From: Azolla caroliniana | Taxonomy: Eukaryota; Polypodiophyta | Assembly (NCBI GenBank): GCA_043228905.1 | Contig: JBHGNT010000003.1 | Location: 7,750,001-7,814,000, forward strand | DNA length: 64,000 nucleotides | Direction: 5' to 3' | Shown here: piece after piece, positions 1 to 10,614 of the stretch | Position numbering within the stretch: position 1 is the first letter of the stretch | Layout: each line of letters starts with the position of its first letter | Notes under the pieces: model-generated | Seen by the model: only the letters and a program-made list of their open reading frames with translations | What the model was told of the DNA's origin: nothing | Databases searched by the model: none | Position numbers and translations under genes: made by a program

Positions 1-255
1 TGTGATAATACAATTACAACTAAAACTCTGGTTACTTCTGAAGAATTATCTTCTAAACCACATTTACCAGAAAGAATTCTCAATGTTAAAACAAAAAAAT
101 TACGTACTAAAGAAATCCGAGAATTTAAAATAAAATGGATGGATAAATCAATAAAAGATGTCACATGGGAACGCGAAAATACTCTCAGAACTAACTTCCC
201 TAACTTTCCATTGCAAGTGTGCAATGTTTTAAAGAGGGGGATGTTACGGTCATGA
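1..255 (+). pseudogene. Ty3/gypsy pol 3' end: chromodomain (gypsy-1 family), partial
   Basis: The open frame enters from outside the window and ends at a TGA at 253-255. The translated tail has the layout of a chromodomain at the C-terminus of a gypsy integrase: a Pro-Glu-Arg-Ile-Leu start, a Lys-Leu-Arg-x-Lys-x-Ile-Arg-Glu-Phe stretch, Lys-Trp-Met-Asp-Lys, then Val-Thr-Trp-Glu-Arg-Glu and a Phe-Pro-x-Phe end. In plant chromoviruses this domain is thought to guide integration to chromatin marks. The LTR starts inside the last codons, at 242. Everything upstream (gag, protease, RT, integrase core) lies outside the window, so whether the copy is intact is unknown. Confidence 0.75.
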
Positions 256-692
256 CCATATAATATCCTGTGGTGAGAATTTACCATAGTATTCTATACA
301 CGTGTATAAGTGTGAGGGTTAAACGAGAGTGTAAAGAAGGGGAGGATTACTTTTAATCCTTGGGATTGAGAAAACCCATTAGGCCAAGTGTGAATTTGCC
401 TGGGGGCCTTGGGTATTGTTATAAATAAGAGGCCTAGCTACCCTCATTTGATCATCTTTTGACTACGTCAAGACTCTGTTCTTATGGTGGGTCAACTCTT
501 GTAGCGAGCTCGCTAGCACCAGGTACGACTCGACGCCACAATGGTGGTATGGGACGTCGATCGAGGCTCGAGTCTGTCTCGATCCCTTCGCTCGGGGGTG
601 GTCGGGTGGATCAACACCCTTCTTTCTCTCTCTTTTCTATCTATCTACCTTCTATCCTTATCATATGCTTAATTTAGATCATATCTCTAATA
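242..692 (+). mobile_element. gypsy-1 family LTR (3' LTR of the element entering from the left)
   Basis: It begins TGTTACGG and ends CTCTAATA. It is collinear with LTR copies at 35683-36144 (plus) and 31780-32235 (minus). A TATA-like stretch (TTATAAATAAGAGG) lies about 180 bp in. It follows the chromodomain ORF directly, as expected for a 3' LTR. The right flank cannot be tested for a target-site duplication because the left end of the element is outside the window. Confidence 0.85.
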
Positions 693-1309
693 ATTTCGAT
701 CCTCGTCCAAGTATGTATCAGTTGCACATTACATGTATTAAAAAATCTTTCTTTGTCCTTTCTGATAACTGTAATTGTCTTGCATGTTCTTCTTTTATAA
801 AAAACAATTAGGGCGAAGTTGTTGGAGTCCCAAACAAGGATTTCTCGAAGATTGAGGTGTAGTAGTAGTGTGTTTCTGATTGACAAAAATTCTGATTAGG
901 GTTGATTTCATTCATATTTTAGATTAGGGTTTTTGATTAAGGTTTTTGATTAATGTTTTTTATTAGGGTTTTTGATTAAGGTTTTTGATTTTTTAAGCGG
1001 TCGATTTTTTATTACTGTTGAAAATTTCAGATTTAGGGTTGGAATTTTGCACCAATTCACATTTCTGATTTCAATGCTTGTGTGTTTGCAAACTTCCCCC
1101 AAACTTGATTTAGGATTTGGGTGAATGTGGCTAATTTTTTATTTTTGATTCTTCCCTACCAATTATGATTCTAACACATATGTCATCTTGTGGGGCAGAG
1201 GTAACATGTATTCTTTTTTTATTTAAGGTGGCTCGTTCCTTCATATCCTAGAGTCCTTAACTTTGAAAAAAAATTGCGAAACAAAGGAGGACTTTAACAA
1301 CATATATGG
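693..1309. other. Spacer between inverted LTRs, no gene
   Basis: AT-rich, with no ORF of note and no recognisable element ends. It holds a short tandem repeat (listed separately) and otherwise nothing I can assign. Confidence 0.6.
922..990 (+). repeat. 13-bp tandem repeat, GATTAGGGTTTTT type
   Basis: About five degenerate copies of GATTAGGGTTTTT / GATTAAGGTTTTT in direct succession. The TTAGGG core resembles plant telo-box or interstitial telomere-like DNA, but the unit is 13 bp rather than the 7-bp plant telomere repeat. Confidence 0.7.
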
Positions 1310-1592
1310 TATTACAAATATGATCTAATGTAAGCATATGATAAGGAGAAAAGAATGATAGATAGAAAGGAGAGAGAAAAAGAAGGGTGCCGATCCACCC
1401 GACCACCCCCGAGCGAAGGGATCGAGATGGACTCGAGCCTCGATCGGCGTCCCATACCACCGTCGTGACATCAAGTCGTAATTGGTGTTGGCGCGCTCGC
1501 TACAAGAGTTGAACCACCACGAAACAGTGTCTCGACGTAGTCAAAAGATGATGAAATGAGGGTAGCTAGGCATCTCATTTATAGCGATGTCG
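1310..1592 (-). mobile_element. Truncated gypsy-1 LTR in inverted orientation
   Basis: Reverse complement of the 3' two thirds of the gypsy-1 LTR. It runs from the degraded terminus (TATTACAAATATG, where the intact copy has TATTAGAGATATG) to the region downstream of its TATA box, where similarity stops abruptly at about 1590. With the plus-strand copy at 242-692 it forms an inverted pair separated by about 620 bp. Confidence 0.8.
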
Positions 1593-2218
1593 TAATGTGA
1601 ATCACACACTACGTGAAATATGTATAACACTATATCCGATTTAGAGTACGTATAATAAATAAAAATAAAATATTAAAAATATTTATTGCATGCATAGGGC
1701 AGGATTAGAACCCTGTACCTCCACGTAGATAAACCCTAGCCTTACTACTATACTAGCATACTATGAATTTTAAAGTTATACTAAACTTTATCCCATGTAA
1801 ATATTCTAGATATGCATGGTACAAAAAGGTATTCATGCATGCACACTCGAGTTAAAAGAAAAGATGGGATAGAAAGCTAATCATGCACATGTAGTGTGCA
1901 TGAAAACTAAAGTTAGGAAAAGCATGATGCTTGCATGTGATAAACTTAGACTCTTCCAACACTATATAAGGAAGAGAGAAAGATGTATAGGGTTGTTGAT
2001 TTTTTATAAGGATTGATTAATACAAAATATTCGTGGGATTCACGATTTTACCATCTAATTCTCTCTTACAATCTAAGTATCCATTAATACATTATACTCG
2101 TGGGATTCACGAGTTTCATATCTCCATCTTGCAATCTATTTGTGGGGATTTCAGAAGGACTGCAAGTGACATCCTTCAACTGGGTAGCTATCGACGGGCT
2201 TCAAGCAAGTATCCACGG
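1586..2218 (+). mobile_element. LTR-like fragment of unassigned element
   Basis: It starts TGTCGTAATG where the gypsy-1 LTR similarity breaks off. It contains a TATA box (CTATATAAGG, about 1963) followed by a promoter-proximal region and two imperfect direct repeats of about 45 bp (2031-2075 and 2099-2142). Each repeat carries CGTGGGATTCACG, which can fold as a hairpin. On the minus strand around 1690-1740 there is a GGTTCTAATCC B-box-like motif, so part of it may be tRNA/SINE-derived. No coding sequence. It ends where the gypsy-2 LTR begins. Assignment as an LTR is an inference. Confidence 0.35.
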
Positions 2219-2997
2219 TGTCGCATTGTTACACGCGTGCGTGGAGAAAGGCGGGACCACGGGGGTCTTGGACTAGGGAGTGATGGAGTGTAGGAAGTCG
2301 TGCTTCACCGTTACTGGGGCATCTCAGAAACACAACGGAAGCAACCGAAGGGAGAGAGAGCGAGAGAGAGAGAGCGTGTTTAACACTGACTTACGCACAC
2401 ACACGTACACACACGCACACACACGCACACACAGCCGGACCCGACCCACGCCTTATGTACAGAAACGTAGGAGAGGGTAAGCACCCGACGCCAACAACGA
2501 CGCGAATATACACAGACAAACGTATATATATATATATATATAAGAAGAATACACTCCCGGCTTCGAGCCGGACCAGGATAGTTTACAACAGTCGTCTGCT
2601 ATCAAGCCGCCGTTGGGGAGCTCTCGGGCTCGTCGCACCGAGCGGGGTCTTGCACAGGAGATAAGCTGCAGCCAACCCTAAACGAACACGAAGGGGAAGA
2701 AGAAGAAGCAGAAGAAACCTAACCCTAAACCTACCGGTATACCCTCTAATCCAAAATGGGCAACCCTTTTACAAAGGGCGTTCCCTCCCTTTTATAGAAC
2801 AAGGAGAGGGTCGTGTTACAATGTGGGACAAATCCTGACTTTCATGGGATTGTCTATCCCAACTTGACTACTCTTCGGCGCCATAAAGGCGCCCTCGATA
2901 TTCACACCAAATGTACATGGGTGCATACACACGCTGCACCCCGCCGATGTAGACAATGTTTCCCGGTTTTCGCCTATGGCCGAAATTCTTCACGACA
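2219..2997 (-). mobile_element. gypsy-2 LTR, left copy (3' LTR of the minus-strand element)
   Basis: On the minus strand it starts TGTCGTGAAG and ends CAATGCGACA. A purine tract (AGGTGGGGGCGGA on the minus strand, 2998-3010) lies just before it, as expected of a polypurine tract upstream of a 3' LTR. Its first and last roughly 50 bp match the LTR at 27708-28353, but the interior (CA and TA microsatellites, TATAAAAGG on the minus strand near 2790) does not align by eye with that copy. The left flank (CACGG) and the flank of the right copy (ACGTA) do not form a clean target-site duplication. Confidence 0.6.
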
Positions 2998-5900
2998 TCC
3001 GCCCCCACCTAACTGCACGTCCACCGGTACGTGCCAAATCTGGTTGAAGGGTGAGAGATTTCGGCCGGTGAGAAACCGGTCTTCCGTGATCCGCATCTCG
3101 GCTCGCTGCCAGTTTGATCCGGCGGCTTCGACTCTTCCTTCGCGCTCGCCTCCCCGTAGGCTCGTTCGACCCGTCGATGGGTCCTCTGTCGCGATCTCCA
3201 TAGCATGCGTTCTTCCGTTGGCCCTTGTTCGGCCGTATGAACGCCCCGCTTCCCGCCGTATGCCCGATGTCGTCTGCTAGAGGAATGCCCGTGGCAGCCC
3301 GCTTGGCCTCCGTTGTCGAATCGTGATGTCCTGATGGTGTTTCGTGTTGCCTTCGTCCTTCTGCCACCACCTTCCTTCTCCATGGTCTTATATCGCCGCG
3401 TCGGCTCGAACCGCCATGGTCTCCGGAACGGTGTGGAAGATCCCTTTCCGGCCTTCCCCGCGCTCGCCTTTCCGCTCCGGCACCTCCGTGTCACCTACCC
3501 TCGTCTGTTGTTTGGCACCTCCCGTGTCGCACCTCGGTTTATTGCATGCCTCGTCGGCCCCCTTTTTGGCCAGATCGTGCATTGTCGTTTACCCTCATAC
3601 CGGTGTCCTTTGCATCCGAGGAACACCCCGTAGTAGCCCGCTTGGCCCTTCCCATCTTCGTGCTGCTACGATAAGTCTTGAGTCCTCCGCTTGCCGTCGT
3701 CCCCTCGCCCCCACCAACTTGTCACCCCGGGCTTGCCGTGTCAGTCTTTGCTACTTCAACGGAGCCACCGAGATCTACGAAGCGAGTGTGGAGGATCCTC
3801 CTCCGGCCTCTGTTGCCATTCCCTGACTCCGACCTTGTGCAGTCCACTAGGCACTTGGTCACCTCGTTCCCGGAACCTCCCTTGTGCCGTCTTCTGCTTC
3901 CTCCGTTCGGCCCTGCCCGCGCCGAACACCGTCCCGTAGTCACGCTTCGATCCGGCCCGCGATGGCCACTTGCGAGACTCTTGTTCTGTCCCAGGTGTGC
4001 CTTTCCGGCCTGACACACCTCTCCATGTTTGCCCCTATCGGCTCCTTCTGATACCTCGTGTCGTCGGGTCTCGTTCCCTGCTGCCACCGTCCTTCTCCCC
4101 CGGTCTCACGTTGCCACGTTGGCCGAACTGCCGGAGTCTCCGGATCAGTGTGAGGGTCCCATAGGGCCGGACTCCGTTTCTATGCTTGCCGAAAGTCGGG
4201 TGTCTTTAGTTTGAGTCCCTCCCAGACTCTCCTCGTGCCTTCCGCGTAGCCGGGTCCCGTTTCCCGCCGCCACCAACCTTCTCTCTCGGTCTCATGTTGC
4301 CACGTTGGCCGAATTGCCGGAGTCTCTGGTTAAGTGTGGGGATCCCGTAGGACCGGACTTCCTTATGCCCATTGTCTTCGTCACCTCGCCGCCACCGTCA
4401 GTATCTTGGTCTTACGTCGACCGCGTTGCCGACTGCCGAAGTCTCTAGAACCGGTTTGAAGGATCCTCCGTAGACCGCCCTTCCGTAGCCCTTGTCTTCG
4501 TCACCTCGCTGCCACCGTCAGTATCTTGGTCTTACGTCGACCGCGTTGCCGACTGCCGAACTCTCTAGAACCGGTGTGAAGGATCCTCCTCGGGCGTTCA
4601 TCACCTTCTTGACCCTGTCCCGGGTCATCCTTTTCCGCATGTCGAGAGGGCGTTTTGTTCCGCACCCTCTCCCGTGGTACCGACGTACCGTGTCCTCGGC
4701 CTCTTCGTAGGCCTGCTCTCTTCCTCCCTCCAGGAATGGTCATCCGGGAGTCCGCTCCGCCCGGTTCTCGTCCGGGTCCGTTCGTCCTTCTCCGGATTGC
4801 CGAGTCCCGTTCTCCTGTCACCACCGATCTCTCTTATAGGACTCACGCCGGCACTCGGGCCTGCAGCCGGATCGGTGTAAGGAATCCCATAGGACCGGCT
4901 TCCATTCTCATTCCTAATCTCGACCTTCGCCCGGTCGGTCTTTCTCCCCATGTAAAAGAGGGCGGCTCGTCCCGCACCCTCTTCCGTATCGGCCCCTTCA
5001 TGCCGAGTCCGGCCCCGATCGAACGATCCACGACCGGATCATGCTCCACCTGTATCGGAATGCCGATCGCCTCGTGCCGCGTCCGCCCTCGGCCTCCTCG
5101 CAGGACGTTTCCCATCCGACTTCGCTGGCATCGTGCTAGGACTCCTCGGTACCGCCATCCATCTCCTCGGTCTTCCATGGGCATACGGGCCTGAATGCCG
5201 AGTTCTCCGGAATCGGGTCCGTGGGCTTTCGTCCGCTCCTTCCCCGTATCGTCTCGCCGGTGATTCTTGGCCCTCCGCCGCCGCCTTCCTCTGCTTGGGA
5301 CTCACGTGGGTACTCGGGCCCGACTGCCATCGTCTTGGGAGAAAGTGTGGGAAGACACAAAGAATCACCCGTCCGTAGCCACCGACTCTTCGTGGTCAGC
5401 GGCGGTCTTCTTACTGATCGCGCAAGCCCCGTCTGGGCTTGATTCTCCAATGACCGGGATCTCGGGCTGACACGCCCGAAACCGCTGGTCCCAACGTTCC
5501 GGTTCCGCAATCTGTATCTCGACCTCGTCCTTGGCCGTCCTCTTTCCACAAGTCGAGAGGGTCGCTCGCTCCACACCCTCTCCCACATCGTCGCCGTCGT
5601 GGTCGCCCGTTTTGCTGCCACCACCGTCCGTCACTCTAGGTCTCACACCGGCTCTCGGGCCGGTTGCCGGAGTCTCTAGGCCCGATGTGCGTAAGGTCGC
5701 GGCACCACCGCAAGTCTTCTCCCCGCTCGATGCTTCGGGCCTCCGTGCCCGACCTCCCTCATGTCCGCTCAAATCGGCGATCGCCGCCTCACCGTCCTCG
5801 ACCTCGTCCTCGGTCGATCTTTCTCCGCATGTCGAGAGGGTGACTCGTCCCGCACCCCCTCCCGTGGTACCGTGGTACCGATCTTCCACCGTCGCGCGAG

Positions 5901-6130
5901 GCAAGTCCGTCTCCTCGGTCTCAGCTTCTGGCCTCGATCCCCCCTCTTCCTCGAGCATTGCTTTGAGCGCTACGTACGCCTCCGCAATCCTGGCCCCAAC
6001 GCCGACCCTTGCCGACTCTCTTTGCCGTTCAGCCTCTTCCCGCTGTGATGGCACGCCGTCGCGTACCTTCCTCTTAGCCTTATCGGCTCGCTCGTTGTCT
6101 AGCCTTTGGCACACCCTTCCGACCTTCGAC
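2998..6130 (-). repeat. gypsy-2 3' region: GC-rich degenerate tandem repeats
   Basis: About 3 kb of GC-rich sequence between pol and the polypurine tract. It is built from a diverged repeated module of roughly 120-300 bp. Recurrent landmarks on the plus strand are GCCACCGTC, a GGTCTCACG/GGTCTTACG block, GCCGGAGTCTC, GTGTGAAGGATCC and TTTCCGCATGTCGAGAGGG. Many overlapping ORFs occur on both strands, but they follow from base composition and repetition, and I saw no conserved domain in them. Long repeat-bearing 3' regions are known in some plant gypsy lineages. I do not claim a lineage here. Confidence 0.65.
4373..4590. repeat. 120-bp direct tandem duplication
   Basis: Two adjacent copies with an exact period of 120 bp (4373-4492 and 4493 onward). 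They differ at only a few bases, for example C/T at 4390/4510, G/C at 4441/4561 and T/G at 4456/4576. This is the cleanest pair in the degenerate 3' repeat region and shows that its expansion continued after the older modules had diverged. Confidence 0.85.
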
Positions 6131-6370
6131 GAGTCCTCCGTAAGCCCATTCGCTCCATCATCGTCTTCGAGCTCAATCCCGATGGCTTCCCGTTCCGCCC
6201 GGTCGATCGACCTGACGAACAAAAGGACTTTGTCTGCCCCCACCAAACCTTGTTCCCGCTCTGGGAGCCGAGCAAGTCTTCGCTCGAATTCCCGGAACGC
6301 CTTCGTCGCACCCCGGTGGGTCTTTGCCGATGCTACCCACTGGTCGAAGTGGTGCTGTCCCCGGCTCTTC
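6130..6370 (-). pseudogene. gag-like segment downstream of integrase in gypsy-2
   Basis: Read on the minus strand, this stretch encodes a Phe-x-x-Trp-Val start, then Glu-Phe-Glu-Arg-Arg-Leu-Ala-Arg-Leu, then Val-Leu-Leu-Phe-Val-Arg-Ser-Ile-Asp. It matches the gag segment at 27054-27327 of the same window (Glu-Phe-Glu-Lys-Arg-Phe-Ala-Arg-Leu ... Val-Leu-Leu-Phe-Val-Lys-Ser-Val-Asp). Its position after the integrase N-terminus, rather than at the 5' end, is anomalous. It continues into an Arg/Glu-rich tail and then the repeat region. It may be a recombination junction with another copy. Confidence 0.55.
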
Positions 6371-6384
6371 CGCCGTCCTCCGTA

Positions 6385-6530
6385 TGCCTTCGTTCCGTAG
6401 TGCCAGGCCTAGGAACTCTCGTGAAATGCCGCCAGTAGTTCCTCCTGTTCTTCTTTCTTTGCCACTACTTGGAGCGGGACGCCGTTTCTTTTCTTTGGGT
6501 GCCTCCATATGCACTCGTCCCGCAGGAAGA
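6385..6530 (-). pseudogene. gypsy-2 integrase N-terminal (HHCC) fragment
   Basis: This directly follows the RNase H part on the minus strand, after an in-frame stop. The recognisable portion is the start of the zinc-binding domain: Leu-Ala-Ala-Phe-His-Glu-Ser-Ser, a stop, then Ala-Trp-His-Tyr-Gly. The two histidines of the HHCC motif are present, but the Cys pair and the whole catalytic DDE core are missing. Sequence then changes to the gag-like segment. The element therefore cannot have encoded a functional integrase in its present form. Confidence 0.5.
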
Positions 6531-6531
6531 A

Positions 6532-8504
6532 TCAGTACGTCTTCTTCCGTACCCGGCTCGCCTCTTCTCTCGTCCATGATGCGTCCGGCGTCATCGTCCA
6601 TAGGAACCTCCCGATTTGGAGCCACTCCCCGTCGTACCTGCTTTCGTCAAATTCGTTAAGCGCCGGAGTGTCCATTTTCCTCGGTGTTACGTTAGCCGAC
6701 CTGAAGAAGTCCTCGCCGACTTCTTCGTCATCCGAAACCATGTCGTCTTCGTCGTTGAACCTCGCTCTCGAAAGCATGTCGACCATGGCATTGTCCTTTC
6801 CGGAGATGTGTTGTATCTCCGGGTTCAGGGACTTAATGTATGCTATCCACCGGAGCATTGCTAGGTCCGGCGTTGTGCATCCGGAAACCATGCCGAGTAT
6901 CGGCAAGCAGTCCGTCTCGATGATCACCTCTGTTCGGATCAGATAGTCCTTGTCAGCCTTGACTGCCGAAACGATACCCCAAAGCTCGCGCTTAACTTGG
7001 GCGTATCCTCGTTGCCACTCGCTCAATACCTTCGCCCCGAACCGGATCAGGAATCGTATTCTGTCCTTGTCCTCCTGACTGATTACCCACCCGATCCCGG
7101 TCGGGCTCGTGTCCACCGTCATGCAAATGGGGACACCCTTGCCGTAAACCGCTTTACGGAGGGCCGGTGCTACCGTAAGCGCCTCCTTTAGTCTCCGGAC
7201 CGACTCCGTGTGCTCCGTCCTCCACTCGAACCCACGCCCTTTCTTCAATAGCCCGTAGAGAGACTCCGCAACATGCGCGTAGTGCGAAATCCAGATGTGG
7301 TAGAACGCGCATGCTCCCAAGAATCTGCGGACCTCCGTGACCGACCCGCAATCGTCCCTCATCGCTGAGATGGCCTTTACCTTGGCCGGAGACGGTTTCC
7401 TACCGTAGGGCCCGCACAGGTGTCCGACCACCAAGATCTCCGACTGCCCGAACGCCAATTTTTCTCCGGAGAAGGTGAGTCGTGCGTTTTTGAGCCTTTG
7501 CAGCACCTTCTCGCAGTCGTTGATGTGGTTCACGATGAACCTCCAGCATTCGTCTAGCCTGACAGCTTCGTCCGCGTGCTTCACCGAACACCCCTTTATC
7601 GGGATGTCATCCAAGAATGACATGGTGAGTCCGGGATGCAGTCCCTTAGCACCTTGTTCATTGCGTTCACCATATGCGCCACCAAATTTGTCCCGCCTTG
7701 TGGTAGGATGCACATCCGTACTAGGCCGAGAGGAGTTCACATCATCGTGATATCCCTGCTTTCCACGGCTAACTGGAACTGGTCGTACCCCGAGTATAAG
7801 TCACCAACCGACTAGATCGACCTTCCAACGAAGGCCTCCGCGAACTCGTCTATGGTCGGTCTGATTCCTGCGTTACGGATGGTCACCTTGTTCACCGGTT
7901 GCAGGTCCTGAATGAAGTGCAGCGTGCCGTTCTTCTTCGGCACCGTAAACCACCGATTCGAATACGGGGCACTCGACGGTTCGAGGATGCCCATCTCTAC
8001 CTTTTGCTTTAGAAGCTCCATCAACTTCGGGATGTGAGCTCATGGCACCGGAATCAGTTTGAGATTACACGGTACATGCGGAACCGTGAAGGTCACCATC
8101 GGTTCGACGATCGTCGGGTCCACGCACCTGATCTGCTCCGGCGAGAACGCGAAGGCTTTCCCATGCCTTCCGAGCATTCTCTGAAACCTGTTCTCCTCCG
8201 CCGGCAGTAGAAAGCCACCCCCACCAACCTTGAGCTCCCGTAGCGTTATGTCGGTGAACCGGTGCCCTATGCCAGCTGGATTCCATAAACTCGGGTCCGA
8301 CGCGACCCCTTTTATCCGCTCCTTGCTGCCCTCCGGCAAGGGTGCCACGACTGGCCTCACCTTCCAGTCCACAGTCTTGTACTTTGTATCCACGCGGATC
8401 GTCCGATCCGACCCGATCCTTTCCCCGAAGTCCGCGATGACTTCATACATTCCCATCGAACCTACTGGAACGGTCCGGTCTTCTCTAAGGTCTTCACCTA
8501 TCAC
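6532..8504 (-). pseudogene. gypsy-2 pol: reverse transcriptase and RNase H (degenerate)
   Basis: Three minus-strand frames make up one pol region. 8504-8040 holds the linker and the start of RT (Gly-Gly-Gly-Gly-Phe-Leu-Leu-Pro-Ala-Glu-Glu, then His-Gly-Lys-Ala-Phe-Ala-Phe). 8024-7812 holds Trp-Phe-Thr-Val-Pro-Lys-Lys-Asn-Gly-Thr-Leu and Asp-Leu-Gln-Pro-Val-Asn-Lys. 7740-6532 begins near the catalytic box, read as Phe-Leu-Asp-Asp (about 7610-7625), and runs through RNase H (Thr-Val-Asp-Thr-Ser-Pro-Thr-Gly-Ile-Gly, a Glu in Val-Lys-Arg-Glu-Leu-Trp-Gly, Glu-Thr-Asp, and a final Asp in Gly-Lys-Asp-Asn). Frames are broken at about 7800 and 8030. High GC separates it from the copia DNA inserted beside it. 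Gypsy-type from the RT-RH-IN order. Confidence 0.8.
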
Positions 8505-8679
8505 CTTTCACAACTTGCCAAGGTGTCGTCAAAAGAGACCGCCTCCACGGGGCCGCTGATGTCTTCGTCGGGGAAGAGGACTCCGCATCCCCTGCGCCGC
8601 TCCTCTGCTCGCTTCCTTTCCCAGCCGTTGACGCCGGCCATAGTACAACCGCCGTTGTCGGAGAACCAAAATTTCATAC

Positions 8680-9440
8680 CTATGGTATAGGTCTTCTTCC
8701 GTATTGTACATTTGTGGGGTTTAGAACTGAACCAAGTGACGCCCGTCCTGACTCTTGACTCTTGCATAGGCTGAACTGTTGTCTAGCACCTTGGTCTCCA
8801 TCTGTGCCGCCGTGATGTATGGCTCTCCTAGTATAACCGGATGCAAGGATGTCTCCTGCATGAAGAAGTGTTGGTCGATCTCGACATCGCCGATTTTCAC
8901 CCGTACGCTCCATGTAGTTCTTCCATGGTGCGCGTCGCTGCCTGTATTTTCCAGCCATGCTTGGTGTTGATCGGCCATTTACCCCTCTTGTAGAAATCCA
9001 TGGAATCCAGGTTGATTTTGGATCCATGGTCTACCAAGGCCACCACCGGTTCCGGAACATTGCCGATCCGTACAGGGGTTTCCGTAGTTGCCCTGGCCCA
9101 ATGCGGCTTCGTGTAATGGCTTTCTGCCAACTCGTCTGCTAGGGCCGCATCTTCCAAGAGCGTGGTCCGCACCTCCACCGGCTTCTCCGGTTCCGGCTCC
9201 GTCGACAGCCTTTTCCTCTTCACCAAGTCTACGATGGAGTCGTGGAACTCCTTCTTGGCAATCCCGAGCACTTCCCTCAGCGACCGCTCCACTTTGTTGT
9301 CGAGGATACGTTCCTCCAGGACCTTTCGCAGGTCTGTGGTCCTTTCGATTTCGGTGCTCAACCGAAACCCCGCCTGCTTCTTCCGTCCGGCGCGCCCGGG
9401 TTGTCGGCACCGATCGATTTTGGTCCGAACCAGATCTCAT
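8680..9440 (-). pseudogene. gypsy-2 gag C-terminus / aspartic protease
   Basis: The minus-strand frame 9361-8897 contains the retropepsin-like active site Ala-Leu-Val-Asp-His-Gly-Ser (GACCATGGATCC, complement of 9020-9031). That is Asp-His-Gly in place of the usual Asp-Thr/Ser-Gly. It is followed by Ile-Asn-Leu and a Gly-Lys-Trp-Pro-Ile motif. The protease continues in a second frame (8978-8721) with Pro-Val-Ile-Leu-Gly-Glu-Pro-Tyr-Ile, the family's C-terminal landmark, so a frameshift separates the halves. Whether Asp-His-Gly is the family norm or a mutation needs an alignment. Confidence 0.65.
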
Positions 9441-9570
9441 ACCTCTGTGGGGGACCGATCCCTCCGGCCTTTCCTGCCCGTTTGTCTTCCACCAGAACCT
9501 CGTAGTTCTGGCAAGCGGCTTCTATGAAGCCCGTTTTCTCTTCGACCGGATCGTCCCAACCGGTGACCTC

Positions 9571-10167
9571 CTAGACCCGTTGTTCTGCGCGGTCCGCATC
9601 TTCCTTCTTCAGCCGAACTCCGGAGAGGCCTTCTAGCACTAGCGGCCAGAATCCAGAGTCCTTCGCCTTCCGGGTTTCATCACCCCCGACCCGAATTCCC
9701 GCCGACACTGAGTAGTTAACGGCTTCAACATGTCGTGCCGCGGCCTCTTCCATCAACCTCTTCATTCCACCGCACCCCGTATTCAGTTCTAGGGCTCTCC
9801 GGGTCTCGCTCGCGTGCACCCGCCAGTTCCAGAGGTACACCACATTGGTCCTGAGCGCGTCGGTGAAATCCGCGCAATCCCTCCGAATGTGACCAATTGC
9901 GTCACACCACATGCACCGCTGCCCAGCCGGCGGCCTCCAGTCGAGAGGTTGTTCGCCGCTGTCTCTTTGGGCCTGTGTGATCTATAGGTCGCGCACCATT
10001 TGTGTCAACTCCTCCAGAACCGCTCCTCCGGATGGGCCTCTGACCACGTCATTCGATGCCGACCCCGACTCTGGCCAGATTCGGGTCTCTTCCTTCCTAT
10101 CGGCCGGCACCGATACCGGCTCCTCGAGCCTCCTCCCCGGGACCGGCCCTGACCCCGACGAGCTTCC
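9571..10167 (-). pseudogene. gypsy-2 gag, zinc-knuckle half (continues at 27054)
   Basis: On the minus strand the frame carries a CX2CX4HX4C knuckle (Cys-Met-Trp-Cys-Asp-Ala-Ile-Gly-His-Ile-Arg-Arg-Asp-Cys, near 9872-9917). It is preceded by an acidic linker with an in-frame stop near 9982. The frame is cut at 10167 by the 5' LTR of copia A and picks up on the far side of the nest at 27054-27690. One copy of the CTTCC/CTTCT target duplication is the only extra sequence. This join places the gypsy-2 halves in one element, with a frameshift close to the join. Confidence 0.7.
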
Positions 10168-10575
10168 TATCAGGAAACAGGTCCCTCTGGATGGGAAGAC
10201 TCGGTGAGAACCAGAAGACAAGTACTTGGCTACGACAGACCCAATGAGAACCGGATGAGGAAGACCCGGCAACAGAAGACCCGGTGGGAACTGGATGAGG
10301 AGTACCCGGTGAGAACCAGATGAGGAGTACCCGGCTACGGAAGACCCGGTGGGAACCGGATGAGGAGTACCCGGCAAGAGCCGGATGGTGAAGGCCCGGT
10401 GAGAAGTTCTCACCGGATGAAGGGACATATTCGTAGATATGTTTTTGAGGGTCCATCGAGGCTATATTTGTAAATAGCCGAAAAGTCATGTTAGTATAAA
10501 TATGACTTAGGGCAAACAGTGTGATAGTAAGGTTGTCATTCTTATTGGTGCAAGAAGAGTGAGCGCGTAACAGTG

Positions 10576-10614
<39 letters not shown>

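Noticed and set aside
2280-2664. Short ORFs with Thr-His and Tyr-Ile repeats
   Set aside because: They arise from CA and TA microsatellites inside the gypsy-2 LTR.
3009-6400. Many long ORFs on both strands, some near 300 codons
   Set aside because: They overlap in several frames in GC-rich repeated DNA with no conserved motif, apart from the gag-like and integrase pieces listed.
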